A stretch of DNA of 64,000 nucleotides from Paragordius varius (Eukaryota > Nematomorpha). How positions within the stretch are numbered: the first letter of the stretch is position 1; the number at the start of each line of letters is the position of its first letter. A program made the translations under genes and the position numbers. The DNA lies in assembly GCA_964247055.1 (NCBI GenBank), contig OZ176054.1, forward strand, positions 13,454,001 through 13,518,000. The letters run 5' to 3'. The notes under the pieces were generated by a model. The model was not told where the DNA came from and searched no databases. It worked only from the letters and a program-made list of their open reading frames with translations. Below, piece by piece: positions 39,308 through 49,225 of the stretch.

Positions 39308-42300
39308 CTTTAATTACACTGGACAACAAATTTTTATGCCAATCGAGTTTTTTGCATTTTCTGATATTTAGTATCATTTTAACAGTAAATCTGAAATGAA
39401 AATTATAACTCGTTGGAAGAATTTGTATAATTTGATTTTTTAGATTATGCGCCCTCTTTAAATTTTACTAAAAAATGTTTTTCTTTGAAAATATACAAGA
39501 AATGCCCATTTGTAATATATCATTCGAAAGAGTATTAAAAAATCTATAAAATGCATACTAATATGTATTACATCGACAGTTAATATTGGAGAGCGACAAA
39601 CACGCGAAGCGAGAGCATTTTTTTTAATTATTATATTTTTAAAACTAATGGATGAAAATAGCTCACACTTTGTTTAGATGGTGATGAATGTCCAAAAAAG
39701 ATAACACAAGAAAGTTTTTTTGATTAAAACATTTTTTTATTGCTTTTATATCACTCAAAACAGCTATTTTTAAGTTTTTTGTTTTTTGAAAATTACCATC
39801 TCATCAATATTAATTTATTTTCTTTGCGAGGCTACTAATTTCAAAATTGTAAGGATGAAAATAAAGTTTAAGGTATTTTTGATCTTTTATAGCATGTAAT
39901 TAATTTACAGTTATAACTATGCATTTTAGTATCCACTAGGTAAAATAATTATGATATTAATAATTTTTATTAAAAAAGCAAACCAAAAGCTTTTTCAAAC
40001 ATTTTTAAATTAAATACTAATATAACCCTTATAATTATATTAAAATAATATATATGATTTTCAAATTAGTTTGTCTGTGAAAATTCTTGACTTATTTAAG
40101 GATTGAAAATTTCGACCATTTAAATCCAAATAACTTTTACATCCGATTGATTTAAATGATTAACTACCATTTAAAAGATGCAGTTTTTTGCGCTCTTTCG
40201 AATGATATAAAATACATGGCTTCATATCTAAAACTTTAAAGTTTCGAAATTTCGAGTTTAATGTTAAATCGGGGCCAAAAATTATCGATAAACTCTTATA
40301 TAAAAAAATTCTTGCATGCTAGACCAATTTTCTTTTCAGATATACTAATTATGTACTTTAATGAAATAAATTTTAAATTTACAAGAATGGCAGTTAAAAA
40401 AAGTTAAAATTTGTTGTCTAGTGTTATTTATTTATAAGGGAAATAAGGTCAAAAAGTATGTTTGTCTTCTTTTAAAAAAATATTTGTCTTTATATTTTTA
40501 CTCTAATATTTATCTGGAAAAGGATAAATAGAGGGAGCCTTAAAAAAATAAAAAGTATTCTAATGTGTGTGTTTTCATACGTAAAAGTTAAAGGTCCCTC
40601 AACCCCATCTAAGAAATAAGGTTTTTGCCCAAAATGTAAGGCATTCCTTTCTGATAATTCAGGCAATCCTATAAAAATATCAACCATTGTTCATAAAATG
40701 ATATTATAGTAAAAATTATGCGGGCAAATTGTAAAAACATAAAGACAAATATTTTTTTTCTAAAAAAACACTTTTTTACCTCAATTTTTTAATATAACTC
40801 ATTGATTGCAATTTATAAAATTGATATGTATATTGGTGACACAATCAATTCTATATATAACAATAGTAATTAAATAGCTTATATGGAAAAAATTAAGGTT
40901 TGAAAAAGTATGGTTGTCTTCTTTTAAAAAAATATTTGTCTTTATATTTTTACTCTAATATTTATCTGGAAAAGGATAAATAGAGGGAGCCTTAAAAAAA
41001 TAAAAAGTATTCTAATGTGTGTGTTTTCATACGTAAAAGTTAAAGGTCCCTCAACCCCATCTAAGAAATAAGGTTTTTGCCCAAAATTTAAACCATGATT
41101 TTCGCCATCATTCCTTTTTGAAAATTCCGGCAATCCTATAAAAAAATCAACCATTGTTTAAAAAATGATATTACAGTAAAAATTATGCGGGCAACATGTA
41201 AAAACATAAAGACAAATATTTTTTTTCTAAAAAAAAATTATACTTTTTTTAACTCATTTTTTTAAAATACTCATTGTTTCAAATTGCAATTTGTAAAATT
41301 AATATGTATATTGGGGACACAATCAATTCTATTTATATACGTAATTAAATAGCTTATATAAAAAAATTTAATGTTTAAAAAGTATGGTTGTCTTTTAGAA
41401 AAAAATTTTTGCCTTTTTACTTTAACGTTCTGTCCGTATAATTTAAATTTTTACTGCAAGATAATAAATTAACCATAAATACCAATTTTGGTGTAAAATT
41501 CGCCTGGCCATTCACCCAGCAGTGCTATATTTCCCAGAAATATATTTTAGTTTAAAATTGTCCTTTATTTCAATATAAAATACTTATCAAATGATAGAAA
41601 AATGATATAAAATTATACTATTTTTCGTGGTTTGAATGAATTGATAATTCCACTTGCAAACGGAAGTACAAACGGATCTATTATAGGGCATAAACATAAG
41701 TTTATAAGTTTTTTAAGAAGACTATATTAATTATTATATATTATATAGGTAATAAGGTCTCTTTCGCCACTAGAAAATCCATTGATTGTGAAATATATAC
41801 ACCATTTACAGTTCAAATTCACCCTTGAACAATTCGAATTCATCCTTGAACAATTCAAATTCACCCTAAAAATAAATTATGTGTTTACGAACTAATATAA
41901 CTCATTATTAATATAAAATATATCTTTATCGCATAATTTATTATTTTTTCAATATTATTTTAATTTAAAACAAAATTATATTTTTTATAAATATACTAAA
42001 ATATAGGTAATTTTAATTCTTAAAATATAGGTAATTTTAAATCTTAAAAAACATGTTATTTTATTTATTTGAGGGTGAATTTGAATTGTTCGAGGGTGAG
42101 TATGAATTGTTCAAGAGTGAATTTGAATTGTTTAAGGGTGAATTTGAATTGTAAATGGTATATATAGGTTAGAATAATGAATTCCTTTTATTTACAGTAA
42201 AATTGAAATTATATGGAGAAAACCTAAAAGTATAACAAAAATATTTTTTTCTAAAAGACAGCCACACTTTTTTTAATCTTAGATTTTTAAAATTTAATAA

Positions 42301-44042
42301 TTGTTTAAAATGTAAAATATGAGAAATATATATTCACTTGTCTTTTAGAAAAAAATATTTGTCTCTATATTTTTACATTTTGTCCGTATAATTTTAGTTT
42401 TTATTGTATATGTACAAAATGTATTTTTTGGTTAAAAATTTTCTTCCTTGTTGTAAATTAATAAATTCTGTTCTATATATCTATCGATTTTAAAAAACAA
42501 TTTTTGCTCTTGTTTCTATATCATTAAGTTTAGGCAAAATTTTAAATAATTATCGGTCTACTGCTTTATTAAAAATTTGTTAACATATGATATCAAACAT
42601 AAATTACATATTTTTATATGTGCAGATTTTAAGTAAATTTTATATGAGAGAATGGGTTTTTTAATATATTTGCGTCTAAAAACTTGAAAAATGTATTTTA
42701 TCGAGTCATTAAATATACATAAATAAGGGTATGAAACTCTTTTAACGCGGAAAAAAACGATTATAGATGCGTCATGGTTATCGATTATCAGATTTTTATT
42801 TAGTTACAGATTATTTGATTGTAAATATTTAGATTAGCGGTAAGACCGGTTAGAATATGCGAGTTAATTAATCCAACTCTAGATAGATATTATAAATAAG
42901 GGTAGGGGGTTATATATTGGAAAGATGTATCAATAAAAAAGCATACCTAGTTAAAATGCCTGTGGCTTTATAACGCATAAAATCGGCAAGATCCATCATC
43001 ATTCCAATATCTTTCCATTTGATTAAATTCTAATAGACATTCAAAACAAAGTTGCATAATTACCGTAAAATTACAGTAAAAAATGAAATTATTTTAAAAA
43101 ATTCCAATATTTTTAAACCTTGATTTTTAGAAAAAAATATATAAATAGTTTTGAATCGACAAGGAAAATAAGTTGCTTAAACACGAAATTATATGAGTAA
43201 GTAAATATTGCTAGAAAGTTATTAATTATTGCCAAATAGCATAGAATATGCAACAAAGAGAATTATTGGCTAATAATAGTAAAAAGTGAAAAAAATAACT
43301 ATAAGCCAATAATACTGCCCCCTTTATTGTATATGCTATTTGGCTATATATAATAACTTTCTTAGCAATATCTACTGACTCATACTATTTAACAAATACT
43401 GTTTTAACGTTGTTTTATCTGTATAACATCAAACTCCACTGTATTAAAATTGTGATAAAAGCATAAAAACATTTAATAATTATTTTTTCCACTAGAAAAA
43501 ATATAAATCCTACAAATATTTGGAAAGGATACGCGTTTTAGCCAAAGCAACTTGGGAATTTGCATTTCCAAAGAAATTTTGCCCCCTAAAGAGCGCAAGA
43601 CTTCATCATTGCAACAAACAGAATTTATGTAATAAGCTTCCTGATCAGCTCTATGATCCATCCACATGATTATATTATATATTTCTTCATCAGTGTTCAG
43701 GCTGTTGATTTGATTGAAAGCATTTATAGGATTAGATTGGTGATCTAAAATTACTAATGAGCAGGTAGACGCAAATGAAATTGATTTTATACAATTGGAA
43801 TTTACATTCTGTAACATCTCCTAGATTTCAAAAGTATTGAGGAAATAATGTACTTTAAAGGCATCAATAAAGGACAACCATATATTATCGGATGATTGCA
43901 TATAGATATTAGAATTTGGGCTAAATATCTTGAGTGGCCTTACTGTTTTATAAATCAATTGGCCATAAAAATCAAAAACACCAATCCTTATGCTGCCTGA
44001 TCCAACATCAACTCCAATATGATAATCTAACAAGGGATTCAT
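33142..44042 (-). CDS. FGGY: FGGY-family carbohydrate kinase (complete, 14 exons)
   Basis: ATP-dependent sugar/polyol kinase of the FGGY family, closest by eye to animal FGGY and its yeast and bacterial relatives. Exons, 5' to 3': 43854-44042, 43533-43820, 42947-43029, 41619-41677, 41483-41524, 41033-41135 (6A) or 40581-40668 (6B), 38858-39024, 38197-38292, 37301-37561, 36704-36840, 34467-34549, 33978-34090, 33376-33494, 33142-33291. With 6A they total 1890 nt (629 residues); human FGGY has about 551. Motifs in order: GVDVGSGSIRIGVFD, IMWMDHRAD, ISLEMQIPKLLWLK, SVCKW-type VCTSVCKWNY, MIDAHAGSIG, MTGTSNC, HEGGQTFAGK, IWPDFTGNRSPF, ALYIALMQALAMG, IGGGLCHNTLFAQI, and a C-terminal SHLTAFYAAKYEIFL. 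Exon 9 has an Asn-rich insertion after the HEGGQ motif that accounts for most of the extra length. The first intron (43821-43853) is only 33 nt. Introns hold at least nine MITEs and a CACTA element. Confidence 0.92.
33527..33814. mobile_element. Tc1/mariner-like MITE copy
   Basis: CAATAAAAACTGAAATTATA to TATAATTTCAATTTTTACTG-TA. Lies in the FGGY intron between exons 12 and 13. Confidence 0.8.
34138..34412. mobile_element. Tc1/mariner-like MITE copy, right end worn
   Basis: TA-CAGTAAAAATTATAGAGAC at the left; TTTGTGTCTTTATGTTTAAC at the right. Lies in the FGGY intron between exons 11 and 12. Confidence 0.7.
34711..36116. mobile_element. TIR element of the TTCAAATTCACCCT family, copy 2, with 1.2-kb cargo
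   Basis: TIRs like copy 1 (TTACCATTTACAATTC on the left, TGTAAATGGTATA on the right) enclose about 1.2 kb not present in the other copies. The inner left part starts CACTAGTCGACAAATTT, like the CACTA elements, and holds the internal CACTA motif CCTAGTGGATA at about 35390. Then come two membrane-protein-like coding stretches (see 35446-36037). Lies in the FGGY intron between exons 10 and 11. Confidence 0.55.
35446..36037 (+). pseudogene. Membrane-protein-like coding fragment inside a TIR element
   Basis: After a TTTAATTTCAG acceptor the plus strand reads DGCCVTTFSRIYYYGIGPF. A possible 28-nt intron (GTAATC to TTGTAG, about 35512-35539) then leads to a hydrophobic run (LTLFCELVNLTCQFAWILL, LLIVIFAISGIIGSLGGYAE). 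A second stretch at about 35850-35970 reads KFWKNPIGGLNFLFCFGLSM. It looks like pieces of a multi-pass membrane protein carried within the element, but I do not recognise the family and no complete gene is visible. Confidence 0.35.
37074..37345. repeat. Tandem duplication covering the 3' end of FGGY exon 9
   Basis: Two copies of a unit of roughly 110-115 bp (about 37074-37185 and 37230-37345) share the string TCATAAACAGCGCAAAAC and the exon-tail sequence AGAGGTTTG. The right copy contains the real donor end of exon 9; the left copy lies in the following intron as a non-coding remnant. Confidence 0.7.
37787..38077. mobile_element. Tc1/mariner-like MITE copy
   Basis: CAGTAAAAACTAAAATTATA to GTATAATTTCAATTTTTACC. 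Lies in the FGGY intron between exons 8 and 9. Confidence 0.8.
38483..38756. mobile_element. TIR element of the TTCAAATTCACCCT family, copy 3
   Basis: Left end TATGGTTTCCAATTC with TTCAAATTCACAC; right end GGGTGAATTTGAAGTGTAAATGGTATA. Lies in the FGGY intron between exons 8 and 7. Confidence 0.65.
39102..40506. mobile_element. Tc1/mariner-like MITE copy interrupted by a CACTA element
   Basis: Left part (from 39102) CAGTAAAAATGAAATTATAC; right part (to about 40506) AAATATTTGTCTTTATATTT-TTACTCTA. The 1.1-kb CACTA copy 2 sits between them, so the MITE is older than that insertion. Confidence 0.7.
39317..40423. mobile_element. CACTA (EnSpm-like) element, copy 2, inserted in a MITE
   Basis: Nearly the reverse complement of copy 1 at 23.7 kb along its whole 1107 bp. 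Ends CACTGGACAAC and GTTGTCTAGTG, with TTA duplicated at 39314-39316 and 40424-40426. It splits a MITE copy into 39102-39316 and 40424-40506 and lies in the FGGY intron between exons 7 and 6B. Confidence 0.8.
40581..40668 (-). other. FGGY: FGGY exon 6B (shorter copy of duplicated exon)
   Basis: Encodes LPELSERNALHFGQKPYFLD and on to GVEGPLTFT. The acceptor (TTTTTATAG), donor (GTATGA) and phases (1 in, 2 out) match 6A, but the first third of the peptide differs and five codons are absent. Because each copy enters in phase 1 and leaves in phase 2, including both would break the frame, so only one can be used per transcript. Confidence 0.72.
40706..40955. mobile_element. Tc1/mariner-like MITE copy between FGGY exons 6B and 6A
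   Basis: Left end TAGTAAAAATTATGCGGGCA, right end TATTTTTACTCTA. Both ends share private changes with neighbouring copies, as expected if the MITE and exon were duplicated together. Confidence 0.75.
41033..41135 (-). other. FGGY: FGGY exon 6A (longer copy of duplicated exon)
   Basis: Encodes LPEFSKRNDGENHGLNFGQK and on to PYFLDGVEGPLTFT, aligning with the region after the IGLEDF-like motif in animal FGGY. It enters in phase 1 and leaves in phase 2 at a GTATGA donor. It is five codons longer than copy 6B. Confidence 0.75.
41174..41456. mobile_element. Tc1/mariner-like MITE copy
   Basis: CAGTAAAAATTATGCGGGCA to TATAATTTAAATTTTTACTG. Lies between FGGY exons 6A and 5. It shares the unusual GCGGGCA variant with the copy at 40.7 kb. 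Confidence 0.8.
41795..42166. mobile_element. TIR element of the TTCAAATTCACCCT family, copy 4
   Basis: Left end ACCATTTACAGTTC with two TTCACCCTTGAACAATTC-type units; right end with four GGGTGAATTTGAATTGTT-type units ending GTAAATGGTATA. Lies in the FGGY intron between exons 4 and 3. Confidence 0.7.
42195..42406. mobile_element. Tc1/mariner-like MITE copy, internally shortened
   Basis: TA-CAGTAAAATTGAAATTATAT to TATAATTTTAGTTTTTATTG-TA; 212 bp. Lies in the FGGY intron between exons 3 and 4. Confidence 0.8.
43191..43387. mobile_element. MITE with ATATGAGTAAGTA ends
   Basis: Inverted ends ATATGAGTAAGTA...TTGCTAGAAAGTTATTA and its complement TAATAACTTTCTTAGCAA...GACTCATACTAT. Same family as the copy at 50474-50660. 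Lies in the FGGY intron between exons 2 and 3. Confidence 0.7.
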
Positions 44043-46200
44043 TAAATTTCCAAGTCAAAAATTGAATTTAAATAACCCATATGTGACAATGACAATAAAT
44101 AAATTTCGATGGTGAGTGTAATAATTAATTTTGAGGTAAATATTTACCCTATAATATTTAAGCCAAGAATTAATTGAGTATAGACAAAACGTAAAATTAT
44201 ATATATACATAGATACATTCGAAAATTTTATATTTTTTCATACGATGGGTTCCAGAGTTGAAAATTGGGATAGCTTTATAAAATTTGATGTTAAGAGTGA
44301 GTCAGAATATTTGCATATATGATTTTAAGAAAATGTTTCCAAAAGTTTGTGTGTTAAGTCTTTTAAGAAAATCAATCACCCCAGTATAAATTTAACCAAA
44401 TCTACTAATATTAAAAGTAGGATGGTTTCACCTTGAATTACAAGCTTCCGCAGGCTCCAAAATACTTTAATTGTCAAACTTTTTTAAAATGCGTTAGTTT
44501 TCTTAAAAATGATAAATTTGGGGAATATGAGGTGATTTTATTAAAATAATCAATTAAAAAATGTTCGCATAGCGTGAAGTGCAATGACATATTTCATAAT
44601 GGAAACCATAAAACACGCTATTGCATTTTTTCAAATTAATATATTTCGATTGAAAATATTTATTACCTTAGATTTGTGAAAAGATTTTGGCTTCTTTCTA
44701 GAATATCATAATCATGAAAATCAAGACATAAACCTAACTAATATTTTAAACTAAATTTTGGACAGATCACTTTAGCGGCAGAAAAATATTTATAGCAGCG
44801 ATACTTAAGCGGCAGCCCACAAGCCGCATGCGGCCCTTAAAGTTCTTTTTATGCCCCTGAAATACATAATTTTTGATTTTTAGAGTGCGAATATTTATTT
44901 ATTTTTCAGTATTTTAAAATGCGTTTAATTTGGTAATTTCTTAATAGAAATTAAATTAATCTTAAAATAATACTGCCTCGGTTTTAATAAATGCATCTGT
45001 ATATGATTCCAGGTAGGATTTGAAAAAAGTCGCAAAGGATAGGGTAAGATGAATAGCAAGTTATGTCAAATAAATATTAAATAAAATCTATAGTTATCCT
45101 GATTATTTTGTTTCAACTCACATCGGCATAACTATTATATTAAGACACATAGGATACGGACTTTAGAGACTGTTATAATAGCGACATTATCAAAAAATAT
45201 TGGTCAATTTTAAAACTTATCCATTTTGTCGAAGATTTTACAATATTTTTGTACATAACCCTCAAAAACAAAGTTGTTGTACTCATCTAGTTTATAAATG
45301 CCCGCGTATGAAGCTATGCAATATTTGTCGGCACTGTGCTCTGGCCTTTTATACAAAAAACATTTTACATGTCCCATCAAAATTTTTGGTTAGTGCACTG
45401 TCTTAAATTGTTTTCAGTTTCAGCTATGCTTAAAATTACCAAAAATAATGATGCAAAATTTGGCTTTTATTCGATTATTAACACTTCGATTCAAACAGGG
45501 GGTCTAGAGAATCCAAACTATATTTATATTGTTTTAAAACCACTGAAGAAAACGGTTGGATACAAATTTTTGCTTGTAAACTAATAAAAAATCGAAATAT
45601 ATAAATAAAATTTAATAAAAGTATCATATAAAACTACTTCGAGGCTATATTTGTTTCACAATATTTTTGCAAAACAGCCTGTAAATTCGATTATAACGCT
45701 AAAATTTAAGCTAATTTTTATTTGACATCTAAATTTATTATTTTATATTTGGCTAATGCATACATGTTATATTGACTAAATTTTAACTTGAGGTTGATCC
45801 ATAAAATAATTAATATCGGGTTATTAAATTAATCTTTTCGTATTTCTATGCATAAACTTATAGTACAAACTTTTGTAATGTAAATTTTAATCAAAGTAAT
45901 TATATTTTCAATATTCTTATAATTACTTAAATTCTTAATTCCGCTTTTTCCTTAGTTTTAAATACCCCAATTTAGATGGGTCCAAAGATTTCACATTTCA
46001 AACCCACGCTTAAATAAAATTTATGCTTTCTCTTTATAAAATTTAATTTTCTTTAAAATAAAGCACTTATATTACAATATTTATTGGATAAAGCACACAT
46101 TTTCAAAACTGACCCCCTTACTAACTACATTCGTTAATATCGACTGTAAATTAAAATATTTATATTAATGGTATGGCAGAATATAGGTTTGCATATATGG
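44043..46200. other. Region between FGGY and the charge-rich secreted gene
   Basis: Contains a hAT-type relic near 44794-44870 (ACTTAAGCGGCAGCCCACAA) and the doubtful frames at 45200-45584. Otherwise nothing recognised. Confidence 0.45.
45200..45584 (+). CDS. Possible exon(s), function unknown
   Basis: Two overlapping open frames. The first (45200-45406) has a Cys-rich stretch (SCCTHLVYKCPRMKLCNIC, RHCALAF). The second (to 45584) has protein-like composition (NDAKFGFYSIINTS, GGLENPNYIYIVLKP). A very short intron ending at TTGTTTTCAG could join them, but no junction keeps frame convincingly. No homology was recognised and no flanking exons were found. Confidence 0.22.
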
Positions 46201-47945
46201 TTAATTAGCTTTTTTATTTCGTTTATCTCTTTCGTGAACATCATCATATTCGGCAACATCTTCATCGTTTGCAGTTAGATCTGAATCAGATTTCCTGCCT
46301 TCATCCGAATTCCTTCTATTATCATCACGGTTGTATTCCTCATCATCTAAATGAGAAAATAAAATAAAAACTTACCGATAACTGTAATGCACGTAAGCAC
46401 TTTTGTGGGTAACATCCGCTTTAAAAAGATTTAAGGTTCTTTTTTAAAAAACTTGGTTTTTACGGGGTTATACAGTAAAAATTGAAATTATACAGAAAAA
46501 AATATAAAGACAATTTTTTTTAAATGACAACCCTACTTTTACACCTTAAATATTCCTATTAAGATCATTTTTTAACAATCATAAAATATGTAATTGATTG
46601 TTTCACCAATATACATGTCTATTTTATACGTACAAAACAATAAATTTTATATAAAAAAAGCAAGACTAAAAAGTATGTTTGTATTATAGAAAAAAAATTT
46701 TGTTTATAAAGTTTTGTCCGTATAATTACAATGTTTATTGTATGTTAAGAGACTAATATATTCTTATTTGGAATAGTAAATAAAAAATCAACACATCTTT
46801 CAATCAAATACTTTGTTCCATTTTTTATTATAAGTAATCTTATTATCTGTAAATAAAAACGGTAGGTATAACAGGCGTGTATGGCTAAAACGATATCGAA
46901 AAACTCTCTAAATTTGTAAGAAACCAGTGATAAAATTAATACCCCTTCTATCTGCCTCTATTTCATCATGATCATGGTGATCCCTCGGATTTTTTCTAGA
47001 ATCATAATCACGGTCCTGAGAATTATTGGAAGAGTGATCATTTTCTTCTTTGCTTGAATCTTTTGAATCTCTATCACGTTCTCTTTCAATAATCTCATTC
47101 TTGCGGTCTTCCCTATCTATATATTTTTGCCAAAATGGCGGTGGTTTCTTTTCTCTCTCACTACTATTTCTGGTGACACCATCAATTTTTCTTTTATTAT
47201 CTGTTGATAAAAATTTACGTATTTCATGAATTAATAAACTAGAATTTATTTCATTTCTGTTGGGTTGGATCTCGACAGGATTAGAAATGTGACCATGTTT
47301 TACTGCGCTTTCCTTTATGTTGGCTATGATATCTGTATCTTTCCTTAGATTTTTATTACGGTTATTTAACTCGCTAAGAACTGTAAGTAGGCGTTGAGCA
47401 AACCCTTCTATAAATAAATTAAATTGATAATAAGTGGGCATTGGTATATTGTTTAGGAAGGATTTCCAAATTTTTATTCTAAATTAACAAATTTTCTTAG
47501 ACTTTTTCAAAAAAATATTTAACAAACCATGTTGCAAGGGTGTGGATTGCCCTTCGGTCGTAATGTTCCTAAAACCAAAAATGTATGTTTTTGTCTCATT
47601 CTTAGCTTCCCCCGGATATTCAGATACTTTGGCTAGAGTTTTTTCCAGTGAGTTTTTTGAGCCATTTAGATTTTTCTTATTAGGCTTGTGTTTAACACTT
47701 TTATTCGTGTAGTAATGATGATTATTCACAACGTGTACCAATAATTTTGCATCTACCGTGGCTTGAATTTCATTATTATAGTATATTATGTTGGTTGATG
47801 CGTTACGACCCAATAAGGTATCAGGACTACCGGATATTTTTAGTTTTCGCCCATTTGCGTAAAAGATTTCTTCCACAGCTCCATTGCAAATCAAATTAAA
47901 AATGTGCCCCCATATTAATAAAAATTCTAAAGACAATGTTTTCAT
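46201..47945 (-). CDS. Secreted charge-rich protein, unrecognised (3 exons)
   Basis: Exons 47528-47945, 46943-47407 and 46201-46346 total 1029 nt (342 residues), with both junctions in phase 1. It starts with a signal peptide (MKTLSLEFLLIWGHIFNLIC). The middle is polar with N-glycosylation sites (GRNAST, LNGS, RNITT). The C-terminal half is dominated by alternating acidic and basic residues (RERDRDSKDSSKEEND, RDYDSRKNPRDHHDHDEIEA, then DEEYNRDDNRR and YDDVHERDKRNKKAN at the end). The composition fits an intrinsically disordered, possibly cation-binding or matrix-type secreted protein; this is inference from composition only. A MITE lies in the intron before the last exon. Confidence 0.68.
46473..46740. 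mobile_element. Tc1/mariner-like MITE copy
   Basis: TA-CAGTAAAAATTGAAATTAT to GTATAATTACAATGTTTATTG-like end. Lies in the last intron of the charge-rich secreted-protein gene. Confidence 0.8.
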
Positions 47946-48061
47946 TGCTCAATACACGACTAGTGGAAATCTAAATCCATAGAAAAGATTATACTGTAGA
48001 TCATATTATAGTAGATAAAAACTTACGGATTAGAATCAAAGCCGTTTGTGACTTTGAAACA

Positions 48062-48182
48062 CAGTAATGGAAATTATACGGACCAATATTTTCAAAAGAC
48101 ATCCATACTTAATCCGTAATTTTACCAACAAAATTATTTCATCACAAATGGAAAATATATAATTGATTGTCTTTTGAAAATA
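48062..48182. mobile_element. Tc1/mariner-like MITE fragment
   Basis: Left end CAGTAATGGAAATTATACGG followed by AAAAGACATCCATACTTAAT; the right half is missing. A still smaller left-end scrap lies at about 43074-43090. Confidence 0.5.
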
Positions 48183-48269
48183 ATATTATTAAAAAATTTG
48201 CCCGTGAAACCACCCAGATTAAAAACAAAATGCAAATCTTAACCGTGTTAAAATGGCACTTTACAATAA

Positions 48270-48725
48270 TATATAGCATTTGACTAAAAAAATTTTTTTT
48301 ACAAAACGATGTTTTTGGAATAACATTTGTATATATTCATCTTCCATAAATTCAGGTAATTTAAGTTTTTTATCAGTGATGACTCGTTTTCATCAAAATA
48401 TTTCTATAAGAATTTCATATGATAAAAAATTTATATATATTTGCGTCATTATTAATAATAAATTTTATTAGATAATTTTTTAAAAAAGCCATAATTATTC
48501 GAAAATTTTCCATTGTGGTGGATAATCTAACTTATATTTATAATAATTAATATGTTGTAACCGGTGTCCATTATAAGTAATAATTCCATTATAAGTAATA
48601 ATAATAGTTTTTTGTAATATATTGATCTGAAGCCAGCGTTTACCAAAATTTATTGGGTATTTTTTATACTGATTTTGTGAAATGTATTGTAAATATATTA
48701 ATGGTTTAATATTAACGATTGCCAT
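48270..48725 (-). CDS. Possible small gene or exon remnants
   Basis: A minus-strand frame at 48495-48725 begins MAIVNIKPLIYLQYISQNQY and ends YPPQWKIFE. Downstream at about 48270-48400 another stretch reads KLKLPEFMEDEYIQMLFQKH in one frame and NESSLIKNLNYLN in another. No good splice junction connects them and no family was recognised. Part of the first frame is an internal 17-bp direct repeat (ATTCCATTATAAGTAAT), so this may not be coding. Confidence 0.22.
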
Positions 48726-49225
48726 AATTTTTACCTATAAAATATATTCAAATTGGCCAAGAAGAAACTATATCACATACCACTGGATAGGGAATTGAAA
48801 GCGTTAAAGAAAGAATTTAAAATAGATAAAAGATAAGTTTATGAATTTAGGTTAAAAATGAACGACATTTAGCTCCCAGCATGATTTGATCATATTATAA
48901 TTATATAGGTAAACACATTAACATTATCATGACTCCTAAACCTATCAATCGATTTGAAATTAATTTTTTTTTCAGGTAAGCTTTTTATTTAAGTGATTAT
49001 AGATTTTTACAAATTATTCACTTATATAAAAAATTTTAAATTAAAAACATGTGCTATCAATGGGCGTTAAAAAATGAAAATTCTAACCAATTGTAGCGAA
49101 AAAAATACTGTTTTTTTAACCTAAAAAATTATTAAAAATATATTACACATGGTTGATATTGTGTGTTCAGGGCTATATTTTACAATACTTTGTGACAAAA
49201 AAAGCAATATTTCTTTTTAAAAAAA

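Noticed and set aside
40490-41154. Two small independent genes with near-identical 65-70-residue products
   Set aside because: The shared part aligns with the FGGY family and has matching splice sites and phases; these are duplicated exons, not genes.
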